The translations under genes and the position numbers were made by a program. The notes beneath the pieces were generated by a model. It saw only the letters and a program-made list of their open reading frames with translations, did not search any database and was not told the DNA's origin. From Talinum fruticosum (Eukaryota; Streptophyta; Magnoliopsida; Caryophyllales; Talinaceae), in NCBI GenBank assembly GCA_021018815.1, contig JAITYX010000007.1:7751001-7815000 (forward strand): 64,000 bases of DNA. Direction: 5' to 3'. Below, piece after piece: positions 34,499-44,675 of the stretch. Each line of letters starts with the position of its first letter. The stretch's first letter is position 1.

Positions 34499-36335
34499 GT
34501 TAACGGTTCGGTTCGATTCAGACGGTTTTTTTAATCAGGTAATCGAATTTAATAGTTCGTAAAAATGTGAACTGGAATCATAATCATATAAACCAGTTAA
34601 CCGTTATTGGTTAATCAGATTATTCGGTTCAGTTTATCAATTAATCGGAACCAACAATAAAAAAAATTTACGAAGTAATTTGGGGAATTTTACTAGGCCC
34701 AGGGCCCGCTGCCAATACTAGGCCCAAGGGCGGAGCCATGTACAGCCCAAGGGTGTCCATTGACACCCTTGGCCCAAAAAAACTTAAACAACTTATGTAT
34801 CAAAATTAAGAAAATTAGAAAAGTAGGTAAGTGGACACTCCTAAAATTGGCCTAAAAAACTAGACACCCTTTAATTTTCTTGGGCCAGCCCGTGACTTTG
34901 TTAGACCTCAACACCTCTCCTGTCTCAGCTCTCTCTCTCTTTTCACTTGGTCTCTCAATTCCGCGTGCCCCCTCGATGCTCTGTCTCTCCCCGTGGTTCC
35001 TCTCTAACACTCTCTGTATCTCGGCTTCGGTTCGGTGGCTCCTCTCTCGGCTTCGGTGGTTCTTCTCTCGCTCTCTCTAACCTCGGTTCTCATCGGTCTC
35101 GCTCTGCTGTCGGGCTTTGTTGTCGTTGCTCCGCCACGCTTGCCGCTCGCCCTCTCTGCTTTCAAACTCACGGTGACGGCTCCAGCCTCCACTACTCTTC
35201 CTCACTTGTCCTCTTTGCCTCGCTGCGACGCTCGCTCGGTGCTCCTTCTTAATCTCCCGCCGACAAGCAGTCCACGGTCCACCCTCGGCCCAGCCCTCAA
35301 TTTGATTCATAAACCCTAAGTTTTTGAAATTCGGGTATACTCTCCATTTTAGTCTTTAAAATTCATCCTCAATTACACTTTAAAATTCATGATTCAAGTA
35401 TAAATAGATGTGAATTGTAATTTGTGTTTGCTATGAACGGAAAAAAAAAACCACGGGAACGGAGGAAAGAAATTTGTTCACTGCGAGTGCATTATGATAT
35501 GAATTAAAATTCATGATTCAATTAGTTGATTTGTTATTTTCAATTTTATTATGTTTTATTCATAATTCAATTAGTTGTTTGTTATTTTGTCAATTAGTTG
35601 ATTTATACTCCAGTGCCGTAATATTGTGATTTGTCCTCCACATTTATTCATGATTCAATTAGTCCACATTTATACTCCAAGTGCTCAAAACTTGATTTGG
35701 ATAGTGAAAGTCATACAAGTTGTATGTAGTTGTAATTGGTGCGATTGTATTTCTAGGGTTTGTGTTGAATTTTTTCAGTTTTTTTCCCTTTGTCCAGTTT
35801 AATAAGAGTCGAGAAAATTCTATTTTGCGATAATTGAAGAGGGAAAAATTTTTTAATAGGCGGACATCCTTGTTCGAAATTTCGCATCCGCCACTGACTG
35901 CACTCCAATATCGGGAGCAGCAATCTGCTGCCCAACTATTTGCTGCCCCAATGGACTCCAAATTTGAAGCCCAATAAGCTTAGCGATTAGATGTGTGCAG
36001 GTAACCAAAAATAGATAATAGCCCATCCCAACTAGAAAAATAAATAATTGAAATTTTGAAACTTTTTTGTTCAGAAAAAAATTATCCTATAAATATTTCT
36101 TTTGCTCCAGCCCATCCCAACCAAAAAATATTAGATGCAGTAGTGTCTCACAGGCAGGCAAAGCATGGAAGAAAATCTTCAATTTTTTTTCAAAACAAGT
36201 AATTTATCCTACAATAATTTTTAATTTAAAAAAAAAACTTATCGGTTCGATTCCGGTTAACTGTCGGTTTCAAAATCCTAAACCGGAACCGAATTGGATA
36301 TACTATCGGTTCATCGGTTCGGTTAACCGGATAAA
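34499..36335. mobile_element. Possible outer element with GGTTCGGTT ends, hosting a nested hAT-like element
   Basis: GTTAACGGTTCGGTTCGATT at 34499-34518 faces CGGTTCGGTTAACCGGATAA at 36315-36334, and GGTTCGATTCCGGTTAAC lies just inside. Degenerate GGTT/AACC-rich ends of this type mark many plant MITE-like elements. The pairing is imperfect and no target duplication is evident. A partial direct repeat (AGCCCATCCCAAC at 36017 and 36103) lies inside. Confidence 0.3.
34725..35896. mobile_element. hAT-like element, non-autonomous
   Basis: The right end read inward is CAGTGGCGGATGCG and the left end is CAAGGGCGGAGCC. Both fit the CAGNGGCGGA-type terminus of plant hAT elements, and both continue to a shared AAGG(G/A)TGTCC some 20 bases further in. 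The 8 bases outside differ (ACTAGGCC and ACTGCACT), so no clean target duplication is proven. The interior at 34905-35300 is strikingly GC- and CpG-rich with CTCTCT runs; its open frames look like composition effects, not genes. Confidence 0.5.
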
Positions 36336-36435
36336 CATTATTATCTCTACTTTGCTCAAGATTTTTACTTTCATGTACTATTTGTGTCCCAGAGCATAGG
36401 AGGTAATGATGTTGCAAACTTTGTTTTTGCCTTTC

Positions 36436-36979
36436 AAATGCTTCTATCCTTTGTATCCACCTGCAGACAGTGTTCCATTGGACTTCTCAATTGCCCCTGA
36501 AGCTCTAATATCCCTTTCATTCCACAGCTGCTCATTCTACCATCTGACTTGGCTCCTTTTGTAAAGGTAATAGTTAGTGGAATCATCTTTTCCCTTCATT
36601 CTGTGAGACTTGTAGATGTCTACAAGTACCGAGTGATGCCCCCAGCATTGTTAACAAAAACAAGGAGGGTGAAAACTACCCGCCCCCTCTGTCTCCCTCA
36701 TGGGCAGCCACATAATGAGCAATCTAGGATAATTCTGACAAGGGTTTTCAGATGGAAACTCAATAGGAGATTCTGCAGCTGCTTTTCATATCAAAATCTG
36801 ACTAAAATCCTTTCTTGGATACACAGGTGCGTTCACTCAATGCAGGAGAGTAGGAGCATTCCAAATGCTTATGTGTGAACCCAGGAAGACTAGCCAAGGG
36901 CATTGGAGGTGGTACATTTGTAGAGCTTAACTACCGAGGAAGTCCAGAATCAGCACTTGCATCAATTATTCGGATATAA
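36436..36979 (+). pseudogene. POLA2: DNA polymerase alpha subunit B (POLA2) 3'-end gene fragment
   Basis: Two exons of the C terminus are preserved around a GT-AG intron. Exon A (about 36436-36566) reads KCFYPLYPPADSVPLDF and SIAPEAL, then after a one-base deletion near 36506 continues IPFIPQLLILPSDLAPFVK. Exon B (36827-36979) reads VRSLNAGE, a TAG stop, then KCLCVNPGRLAKGIGGGTF and ELNYRGSPESALASIIRI before TAA. The parent subunit links polymerase alpha to primase at replication origins. Only about the last 95 codons are present. The frameshift plus internal stop show it is not functional. The retained intron means it was copied as DNA, not from mRNA. The 3' flank to about 37200 may be the old 3' UTR. 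Confidence 0.85.
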
Positions 36980-37286
36980 ATCTTCATTAAGCAAAGATGT
37001 GGATTTGCTTCTCTGGTACCATTGACATCTGGGCAATACAAGCTGGACAAATATTTGATTCTTTGGTGCTTTAACCGATTTCATATATATATGTTTCTGA
37101 GATCAAGATACCCGACAGCTGCTATGACGCAAGGCCTCAGGGATGTTGACAAGAAATGAGTAGTATGCTTTTCTGTACTGTAGTTTATGTGAGCTAAATT
37201 ATGTATATTATGGCCTAGTTAAGATATTGAAGGATCGAAACACCTTCAGCCTCATTCTGAGATCAGAATTTACCCTTAATTGTATG

Positions 37287-37288
<2 letters not shown>

Positions 37289-37319
<31 letters not shown>
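37289..37319. repeat. (CT)n microsatellite
   Basis: About 31 bases of CT, after the POLA2 fragment. Confidence 0.95.
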
Positions 37320-37324
<5 letters not shown>

Positions 37325-37887
37325 TTATATCATACACCTTTGGATACCGAAGCTATGTACACGTTGCACATGTCATGTGCGAGAAAACGCATCTTTGCCT
37401 ATTTTGTCTCTATACCAGAACTATCTATATACGTGTGTGTGGCTGTAGTTGGGCTGCTACCACTGGGCTGAAAATTGATCGGTTAGGGGTTTGAATCCTC
37501 TTTTGAAATTTTATAAAATATGTCACTTTTAATTTTTTTGGATACATTCTCATTTATTTTTTATTATTATATAATAATAAAAAAATTATTTTTAATTTTT
37601 ATATTTTTAACTTTTTACAATATTTACTACTATTTTCAAAACATATTATTCACTAAATTAAATTAGTTAGAGCTAAAATATATATAATGTTTACTAAATT
37701 AAATTAAATTAATTTGAGTTAAGGTTAGTTTACACATTAAATATATATAATGTTCATTAAATTAAATTTAGATGTTTATCAAAAAAGTATAATAATTATA
37801 TCATTAGATTAATTTTATAAATATGCAATTAGAAGCGTATGGTATTAGTGTTGAAGTTTGTATCAGTATTTACTATCTTATCAGCTT

Positions 37888-38300
37888 TTAGTTTTTAGTG
37901 TATATTAGAACATTGTTTAGTTTATTGTAGAGCAAAATTTAGTGTTTTTAGTTTTTAATTTTAGTGTATATTAGAATATTATTTAGTGTATGATAAATCA
38001 ATGTTTAATGTGAACTTTAGACTATACTATGATTTTAGTTCTTAGTGTATACAAGAATGATGTTTAGTGTGTTATTATAGATTAGTTTTGATGTTTTGGA
38101 TAAAAGACTTGAATGTTTTATAAATCAGTGGTATTGTGATATTAGTTTTTAGTTTTAGTATATATCATAGCGTTATATAGTATACAATAAATTAGTATTT
38201 GATGTTGAGTTTTAGATTAACAATGTTATAATTGTAGTTCTTAGTATATTATAGATAAGTGCGTAGTGTTCTAATAAAAGATTAGAGTGCTTTACATAAT
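37888..38300. repeat. Degenerate tandem repeat, period about 195 bp
   Basis: TTTTTAGTTTTAGTATATAT near 38145 repeats TTTTTAATTTTAGTGTATAT near 37950, and TTAGTTCTTAGTGTATAC near 38035 repeats as TGTAGTTCTTAGTATATT near 38233. A partial earlier unit starts near 37888. The wider stretch 37440-39020 is very AT-rich with no gene. Confidence 0.6.
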
Positions 38301-39019
38301 TTGATAACTTGACTAAGAAAACAGTATCTATTTAATTACTTGACATAAAATTCTAATAATACATTCATTTCATGAACAAATATTAAATATAATGTCTTAA
38401 AACTAAAATATTAAAAAAAACCCTCGTAATATGTATACTTTATAAAAGAAAAACTTAACAAATGTTTGCAAAAAATTCTAAAACATATTAGAAAAATAAA
38501 AATATTGCAAAAACATTTCAAAACAAATTAGAAGCGTAAAAATTCTTCAAAAACATATTTTTATGAATTCTTACTAGCAAGAATCGAACTCAATACCTCT
38601 CAAATTTTGGCCAAATAACTTACTATTGTATCAAAGAGTATACTTTTGTTTCCCTTTACAGTAACAAGATATCTATAATATAGTATTGTGCTCTACTGGG
38701 CTGTACTTAAATTTATTTATTTTAGGTTGGAGTGTAAAGACTTGTACCCAAGGTTGTTTGATATAACGACTTCTCTCTCTCTAACCCAGTGAAGATGATC
38801 AAGTCAAGTGTAAGGCTGGCCAAATACCCTAATTTCTTAGTAAAAATCCTCTAGCTAGCTGTCTTCTCTCACCATGGAAGACTTTAACAAGAAGGTTTCT
38901 ACAACAAGGTGGCAGTGCTTGCTCATTCATAGATCTCTCCACGTTAACCATCTTGGCGGAGCAGCGCCTTGCTCGGGGACTTTTTTTGTTAATTTATTCT
39001 TTTTGATTTGGTGATTATA

Positions 39020-39188
39020 TAGAGATATCTATTTACTGTTTATAATAAATTATATAATTTAATATATTACTTTATTATTATTATTTAAAAATAATTATTT
39101 TTTAAAATTATAATTACTTTTTATTGTTATCAATTAATTAAAAATAATTAAAGTATTAAAAAATTGATTAATGTCCTTGCATAGCAAG

Positions 39189-39189
<1 letters not shown>
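39020..39189 (+). mobile_element. Truncated 3' end of a Helitron-like element
   Basis: AT-rich sequence resembling 39640-39830, ending in the 3'-terminal hairpin CCTTGCATAGCAAGG (39175-39189; six-base stem, three-base loop). It is then cut off by the TA microsatellite. The expected CTAG terminus is missing. Confidence 0.45.
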
Positions 39190-39264
<75 letters not shown>

Positions 39265-39842
39265 GTTAGGTAAAATCAATGTATACTTGACATGTAAGAT
39301 GCTTATGTGGCATTGCAATAATGTAAGATAGTTATTGCAATGCCACATAAGCATCCTACATATCAATCGTACATTGATTCTATACAATTTTTAGGATTTT
39401 TAGATATTTAATACATTTAATTAAGTTAGAGATTAATTTTTTTGGTTAAATTATATATGATATGTTTATTATGTTGGATGTGTATATTTCTAAAACTAAT
39501 TTATTTTAATTTTGTGAATAATATTGTGTAATATTGTGAATGTAGATAAAACATTGTCTTTACCTTATTAACATTTTTTTCAAAAGAAATTGAAATTTTA
39601 AAGTTTAAAGTTGTAAAAAGGAAAAAGATAAATAATAAGTTAAATATGTAAATAAATAACAATAAGTTACCAAAATAATTTATAAAAAATTAAAACAAAT
39701 ATTTTTATATTAACTATTTAAAGAAAAATATGTCTACTTATATTCTTTTAATTTAATAAAAATAATAAAAATAAATTATAAATAATCATAAAAATAAAAT
39801 TAATTAATGCTCTTGCATAACAAGGTTATAAGTTAACTCTAG
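39190..39842 (+). mobile_element. Helitron-like non-autonomous element, copy A
   Basis: It starts in a (TA)n run (39191-39259), followed by a long foldback (39262-39393) and about 400 bp of AT-rich sequence. The 3' end has the short hairpin CTTGCATAACAAG (39812-39824) and finishes CTAG at 39839-39842 followed by T. A hairpin shortly before a terminal CTAG, inserted before T, is the 3' signature of Helitrons. The 5' TC end is not clear. A second copy of the whole arrangement is at 51938-52599. No Rep/helicase gene. Confidence 0.55.
39262..39393. repeat. Long foldback (inverted repeat), copy A
   Basis: The arms of about 60 bases pair around the 10-base loop TGTAAGATAG (39322-39331). The inner 24 pairs (39298-39321 with 39332-39355) are perfect, and the outer part has a few mismatches. 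Confidence 0.92.
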
Positions 39843-42332
39843 TATATGTATAGAGAGAGAAAGTCCTCTAGTGACAGAAGTGAGCATGCGTTGGAAACTA
39901 CATTGAAGAAGCCTCCAGATTGCTCTTTCAGCTGTTGGTCCTTTCGTTTCCCCAATCATGGCTCTTCCCTCTTCCCTTTTTCTAGCCCTTCGTTCTGTTC
40001 TCCTCTGTGGCAATTTTTCTTCAGACGTGGGCTGTGGAGGGTGATGATTGCTGGATTACGTATGTAATTCCTCTTGTTTACGTGGGTTTGGATGGATTTG
40101 AGATTCTTGATGACGTCATGCGAAGAATAATTTCATATCCAGTTTCGATTTTGATGGTTAGTTTATTAATTAATAATTCATATGACAATTAAACATCCAT
40201 ACAAAATCATATTACCGTCCGGTGATTTTAAAAAAATAAATCATACAACCATCCATGTAATAATCAATTCCTTAAATTTTATTTTAATATTTAAGTTTGA
40301 TATTTAAGGATAAGACTGCTGTATTTTAAACCATAGTTAAAGAAGGGATTTTTAGAGTTTAGACTTAGATTTGATTTAACAGATCAAAGTATACCAAAGT
40401 CATGATAGAATGTAGAGCCAATCATCAATTGATGACGAGTATGAATGGTAGCCCACAGCTCTTTCCATCAACTCAAAATTTTTGGTTAAGTTTGGGTCTT
40501 TAATAAATTATATCTAAGCACACTTGAGTAGTTTGAATCTGTTTAATTTATTCCACTTTGTTGTGTTATTGACAAGGTTATACATACATGTATTTTTCAA
40601 ATTATACTAGGATCTTGTTTGACAATTAACTGTTAGTTGTTATCTCGTTGGTTGATTGAATTATCTCGTTAATTATTGACTTATTGGATTAGATATTTAT
40701 ATTTAATCTGTTTCAAAAAAGTGTTTGGAAAATTAACTGTTTCTCAAAAAGGTATGAGATAAAAGGCTAATTAATAAAAAGTCAAATACAAAAGGTTATT
40801 GAAATTAAGTTTCTAAAAATGGCTTTTTCATGACAAAAACTATTATAAAAAGTGAATTTACCAAATGTATTAAATAACTTTTTGACCAAGTAAAAAACTT
40901 TTTTTGCCGAGTTATCGAAAAAGCCATTAACCAAACATATATGAAATTACGAAGCAATTCAAATGGGTTGTTTGTAAAAGAGGGTTTATGTATTCATGCT
41001 TAATATTGTCTTGCATGGGTGCAAAAATTCAGAATTTTTTTCAGACCTGACAACTCGAACTCATATCAAAATAAAAATTTATGTCCAAATATAAAATACG
41101 AATAAATTCATGTCCGTACCTTTTTTTTCCTTGTCGGACACATTCGGATGATAGACAAGAAAAAATGTTTACCATCCATATATAAGTAGTAGAATGAATG
41201 ATAGAGCTCACTTGTGACGTTAATCATTGTATTGCATTGCATGCCTTGAACCTAAGAGCTGGTATCTGATTTGAGAACCAAATCAACCAATCAGACATAA
41301 AACAGTTTGATTGAAGAAGGCCTAATGTATGACATGGACATGGGCATGGATATCATATGCCTGATGCTTCTGACACTGGTTTTATGATAAGTAGCGCTCA
41401 GTCCGTTAGAAATAACCGTTACAGGAGCTGATTGAACTCAAGTTTCAACAGTGCTCTTAATCTAAATAGTACTGCAATGTAATCATCACTGTTTTTTTTC
41501 AGCTAAAATTTGGCACTTTCTCCTCCTTATATATAAAAAAAAAAAAAAAGGGAAAGCAAGGCCGAGATAAACATTCCCAAAGAGGTCAGAAATTACTGTG
41601 TCCTGAGTCACGGGCATGCATGAGAGTCTCTTTCTCTCTGTTGACAGGTATTGCGTGCTGAGGAGCCGATTCCGTTGGCAATGGCAATTTGGCAAATGAC
41701 ATTGATAGGCTGTGTCAATGGGCCTCCCTGTTTGTCCCCATTGGGAATGCTTCACATAATTAAACACTCAATCTCAATCCAAATTCGTATCTCAAGCGTC
41801 CCCTCTATGTAACGCGGTAAAAGGGATTCAATTTAGCAATTTTATCATAATTTGTATAATTGTATATTTTTAATACAAGATTTAAAAATATATACAATCT
41901 AATAAGTTACTCCGACCATTGGCAATTAATTTTGGACAAAAATCTCACTTAGATCATTTCCATTGCTCCTTTATTTGCTGTCCAAGTACATTTAAAATTT
42001 AACATGGTATCAAGTTGAATTACTCTTGAGTTTAATATTGTCTCTATTTGATTCTACACGTGTCGGGCCTCATTAGTAACTCACATATAACGGGGCATGT
42101 TGGATTTATAAAAACGAGATTGTCCCAAATTGACAAAAATATAAAGTTTTGAAAATATATATAACATAATGAGCTGCTCCAATCATCCAAAACTAATTTT
42201 TGATTTCAGAACATCATTTTGATTATGTGGATTGCTCCTTTGTCAAAATTCAATTTGAACGCAACTTATCAATGGAGAAAACTTTCAATGTTGGATTCCT
42301 TCCTAGAATCCAAAAGGCATCCCTGACGGGTG
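39843..42332. other. Intergenic, mostly unrecognised
   Basis: A short plus-strand frame from ATG 39958 begins with a signal-peptide-like stretch (MALPSSLFLALRSVLLCG) but stops after 28 codons. A longer overlapping frame (40007-40192) has no family I recognise. The 35 bases at 40122-40156 match 26226-26260. A MITE-like segment with GTTTGACAATTAAC near 40618 and CATTAACCAAACA near 40927 is possible. Nothing else was recognised. Confidence 0.4.
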
Positions 42333-42874
42333 TTTTTAGGTCCCCTTCATATTAAGCTTGGATGACTAGACCAGACGTTGGCTGCAAAACGGAATTTTTT
42401 CCTCACTTGGGGTATTCTTTGTTTGGGCCTTTTAAGTTGGGCCCACTGAATGCCTGTGCCGTTATGTTATCTCTATTTACTAGGATTCTTCTCTCTCTCT
42501 CTCTCTCTCTCTCCCCCCGGGCCCAAAACCCCCTTTCGTTATCCATGCAAGTTACCTTACTTCGTCCCTCTATGCTAATGCATACAAAGGAGCTTCATGA
42601 GATGATAGAGAGTTTTTTACTACATTGTTTCCTCATATGACCACCCCTTAAGTGCATCATAATAGTCTTGTTTATTTTAGATTTAGTTTACTGCGTTATA
42701 ATTATATACAATTTTTTACAACTAACTTTATGATTATCTCACGACCGCTTACGCTTTCTTATTCCCGTATAACTTCTTACATTAAAAAGAACAGAGACCT
42801 TAAGCTACAGGACTGTCTTGTGTTGGCTTTGCTAAACTGAACTATACGATTAGCTCAACTCGGTTACGTCTACT

Positions 42875-43132
42875 CTAAGTTGACTCAGCTCTTAGTTTTT
42901 GTTCGTTATCGATAAGGTGAGTTTGGAGTGTTTCGACCAGTTCGTAATATTCTCGGAACGATAATTTCTTATAGGACTCATAATAATTTATATACAATAT
43001 ATGGTTATTTTCACTATCAAGTACAAGACCAGAAAAATAATTACCTTTGTAGAGAAGAACCAAAAAAGAAAAGAAAAATAGTACAAGTTTAAATTTTAGT
43101 TGTGTGTCATATATATTTATAGCGAATGGCAT
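42875..43132 (-). CDS. Putative small ORF in block A (right copy)
   Basis: 85 codons from ATG 43132. Only the last 51 codons (43027-42875) align in frame with the left copy; upstream the left copy has stops and indels. The N-terminal part (LVLFFFSFLVLLY) is translated T-rich sequence and is probably not real coding. The conserved part contains NYYESYKKLSFREYYELVET and ends in TAG. Function unknown; see the matching entry at 31986. Confidence 0.35.
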   Translation of the reverse strand: MPFAINIYDTQLKFKLVLFFFSFLVLLYKGNYFSGLVLDSENNHILYINYYESYKKLSFREYYELVETLQTHLIDNEQKLRAEST

Positions 43133-43677
43133 TTAGTAGAGGTGGTCACACTCAATTAAAAGAGGGACAATATGAGCAAGGGAAAGAATTGAAAGGACCA
43201 GGCACATAACAAAACAAATTTTGCACGAAGGGCTATATGCCGCCGATTTTGTACTCGTTCAATGCGTTTCTTACACGACTCCCTTGAGTTGTGGCACATG
43301 CTTTATGAAATGTCTACAATTTTCAAGTGTCATTGAGGAACTTTTCACCCACCTTCTTCTCCATATATAATGGTCCCATCTTAGTGTGTTACTACTAGAG
43401 GCTATGACTCATTTGGTAGCTTATTGTAGTTTCATACATGATACATTTGTATGAAGACAAACTTAAATAAATGTATATTATAACGGTAATAATTTTATAT
43501 GTGGGTTCCGTCTTTACGAGATTCGAAAAGATTTAGAGATATGTAATGTTAACTTTGCAAGTACTCATACAAGTAGAGAGATTGGCTAGAATATGCATTT
43601 TGTTGGGATGAAATATGTGAAACACATTTGAAGATAGAAGTATTAAATATAGAATATCAAGCAACTTTACATACGAA

Positions 43678-43858
43678 GGGCCTCTTTGTTTTGACGTTTT
43701 ATAATGGTGTTTATAACAGTGTTTATAACAACTAACACTTCATAACAACTCGTAATAAGTAAACGCTAATTATAATAGTTCATAACAATGAGTTTTAGTT
43801 AATTGTAACCACTCGTAACAACAAATAGTTTGTTTTAAAAGCTCAAACGAACGAGGCC
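43678..43858. mobile_element. Tourist-like MITE in block A (right)
   Basis: The ends are GGGCCTCTTTGTTTTGACG and, read inward from the right, GGCCTCGTTCGTTTGAGC. TAA follows at 43859-43861, and GAA (probably mutated TAA) precedes. It corresponds to the MITE at 26672-26832, so it inserted before block A was duplicated. Confidence 0.7.
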
Positions 43859-44268
43859 TAATATATCCACTTGATAAAGACAAGCACAACTTTCAATGTG
43901 GATGGGCTTTCGCGAGATGTAGGAGTATCCAAATATAGACAGTCATACTTATCTTGTAAGTATCACTGCCTATATAGAAAATAAACAGATATGTTATACG
44001 CTGAATCATTAATTTGTAAGCCCACACCCTCAATATGAAATTGAAGGAATTGAGTATGATTTTCTATTTTTTAATCGCCGAATGGTAGTAACAGTAAATG
44101 CAAACTATAATAACTTGTAATAGGTAGTTTCAATTAATTATAATTACTCATAATAATTATTAGCTAATTTTAACTGGTGAAAAGAACTTGATCTAAATTA
44201 AAATATATTCACATATTAGAAACAAACAAAACTTCTAATGTGGGTATCACTTTTGTGAAATTTAAACG

Positions 44269-44675
44269 TATCCAAATATAAACAATCTTATTGATATTTT
44301 AAGCATTACTGCCTTATAATTTTAACTGGTGTTAAAAGAGGATAATAAAAGCAAGCAGTCAAAGCTAGTAAGAAAAGAAAGAAACATAAACACAGGCAGA
44401 TAAGAGCTTTCCTACATGAACTAACAAGCTAGGTTGTCCCGGCATGATTTTTCAAACTTCTAATATATAATTTACTCACCAACATCAATAATTTATAAGA
44501 TCATGTTTGGACAAAACCACAATTACGACTAATTTAACACCTGAAAACAAGAGCAAATTACACATAGTCACAATAATTACAGGCCTAATTAAGATTCAGT
44601 AAATCAGCTTAATTCAACTTCCACGATAATCAGTAGATAATTTTTAGGCTCTTCTTAATTTTCTATCTGGACAGG
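44269..44675. other. 3' flank of the IQD gene
   Basis: AT-rich sequence between the block A edge and the IQD stop codon. It would include the IQD 3' UTR. No separate feature seen. Confidence 0.5.

Larger units (their letters stand above)
42333..44268 (-). repeat. Block A, right copy (inverted, without the CACTA insertion)
   Basis: Reverse complement of 26266-27094 joined directly to 31556-32667. The empty insertion site lies near 43465-43475. It carries its own MITE (43678-43858) and an expanded CT run (42489-42512). Confidence 0.9.

Noticed and set aside
34947..35319. Three overlapping open frames of about 100 codons
   Set aside because: GC-rich low-complexity sequence inside a hAT-like element gives long frames on both strands; residues are Ser/Arg/Leu repeats with no family.
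39958..40044. Possible small secreted peptide gene (28 codons with a signal-like N terminus)
   Set aside because: No conserved mature peptide, no second copy and no convincing promoter; chance is as likely.
32333..42640. Second shared frame in block A (32638-32333 minus; 42362-42640 plus)
   Set aside because: The two copies keep the same start and first 40 codons, but differences are split about evenly between silent and replacement, and a CT expansion breaks the match. Not enough to call coding.
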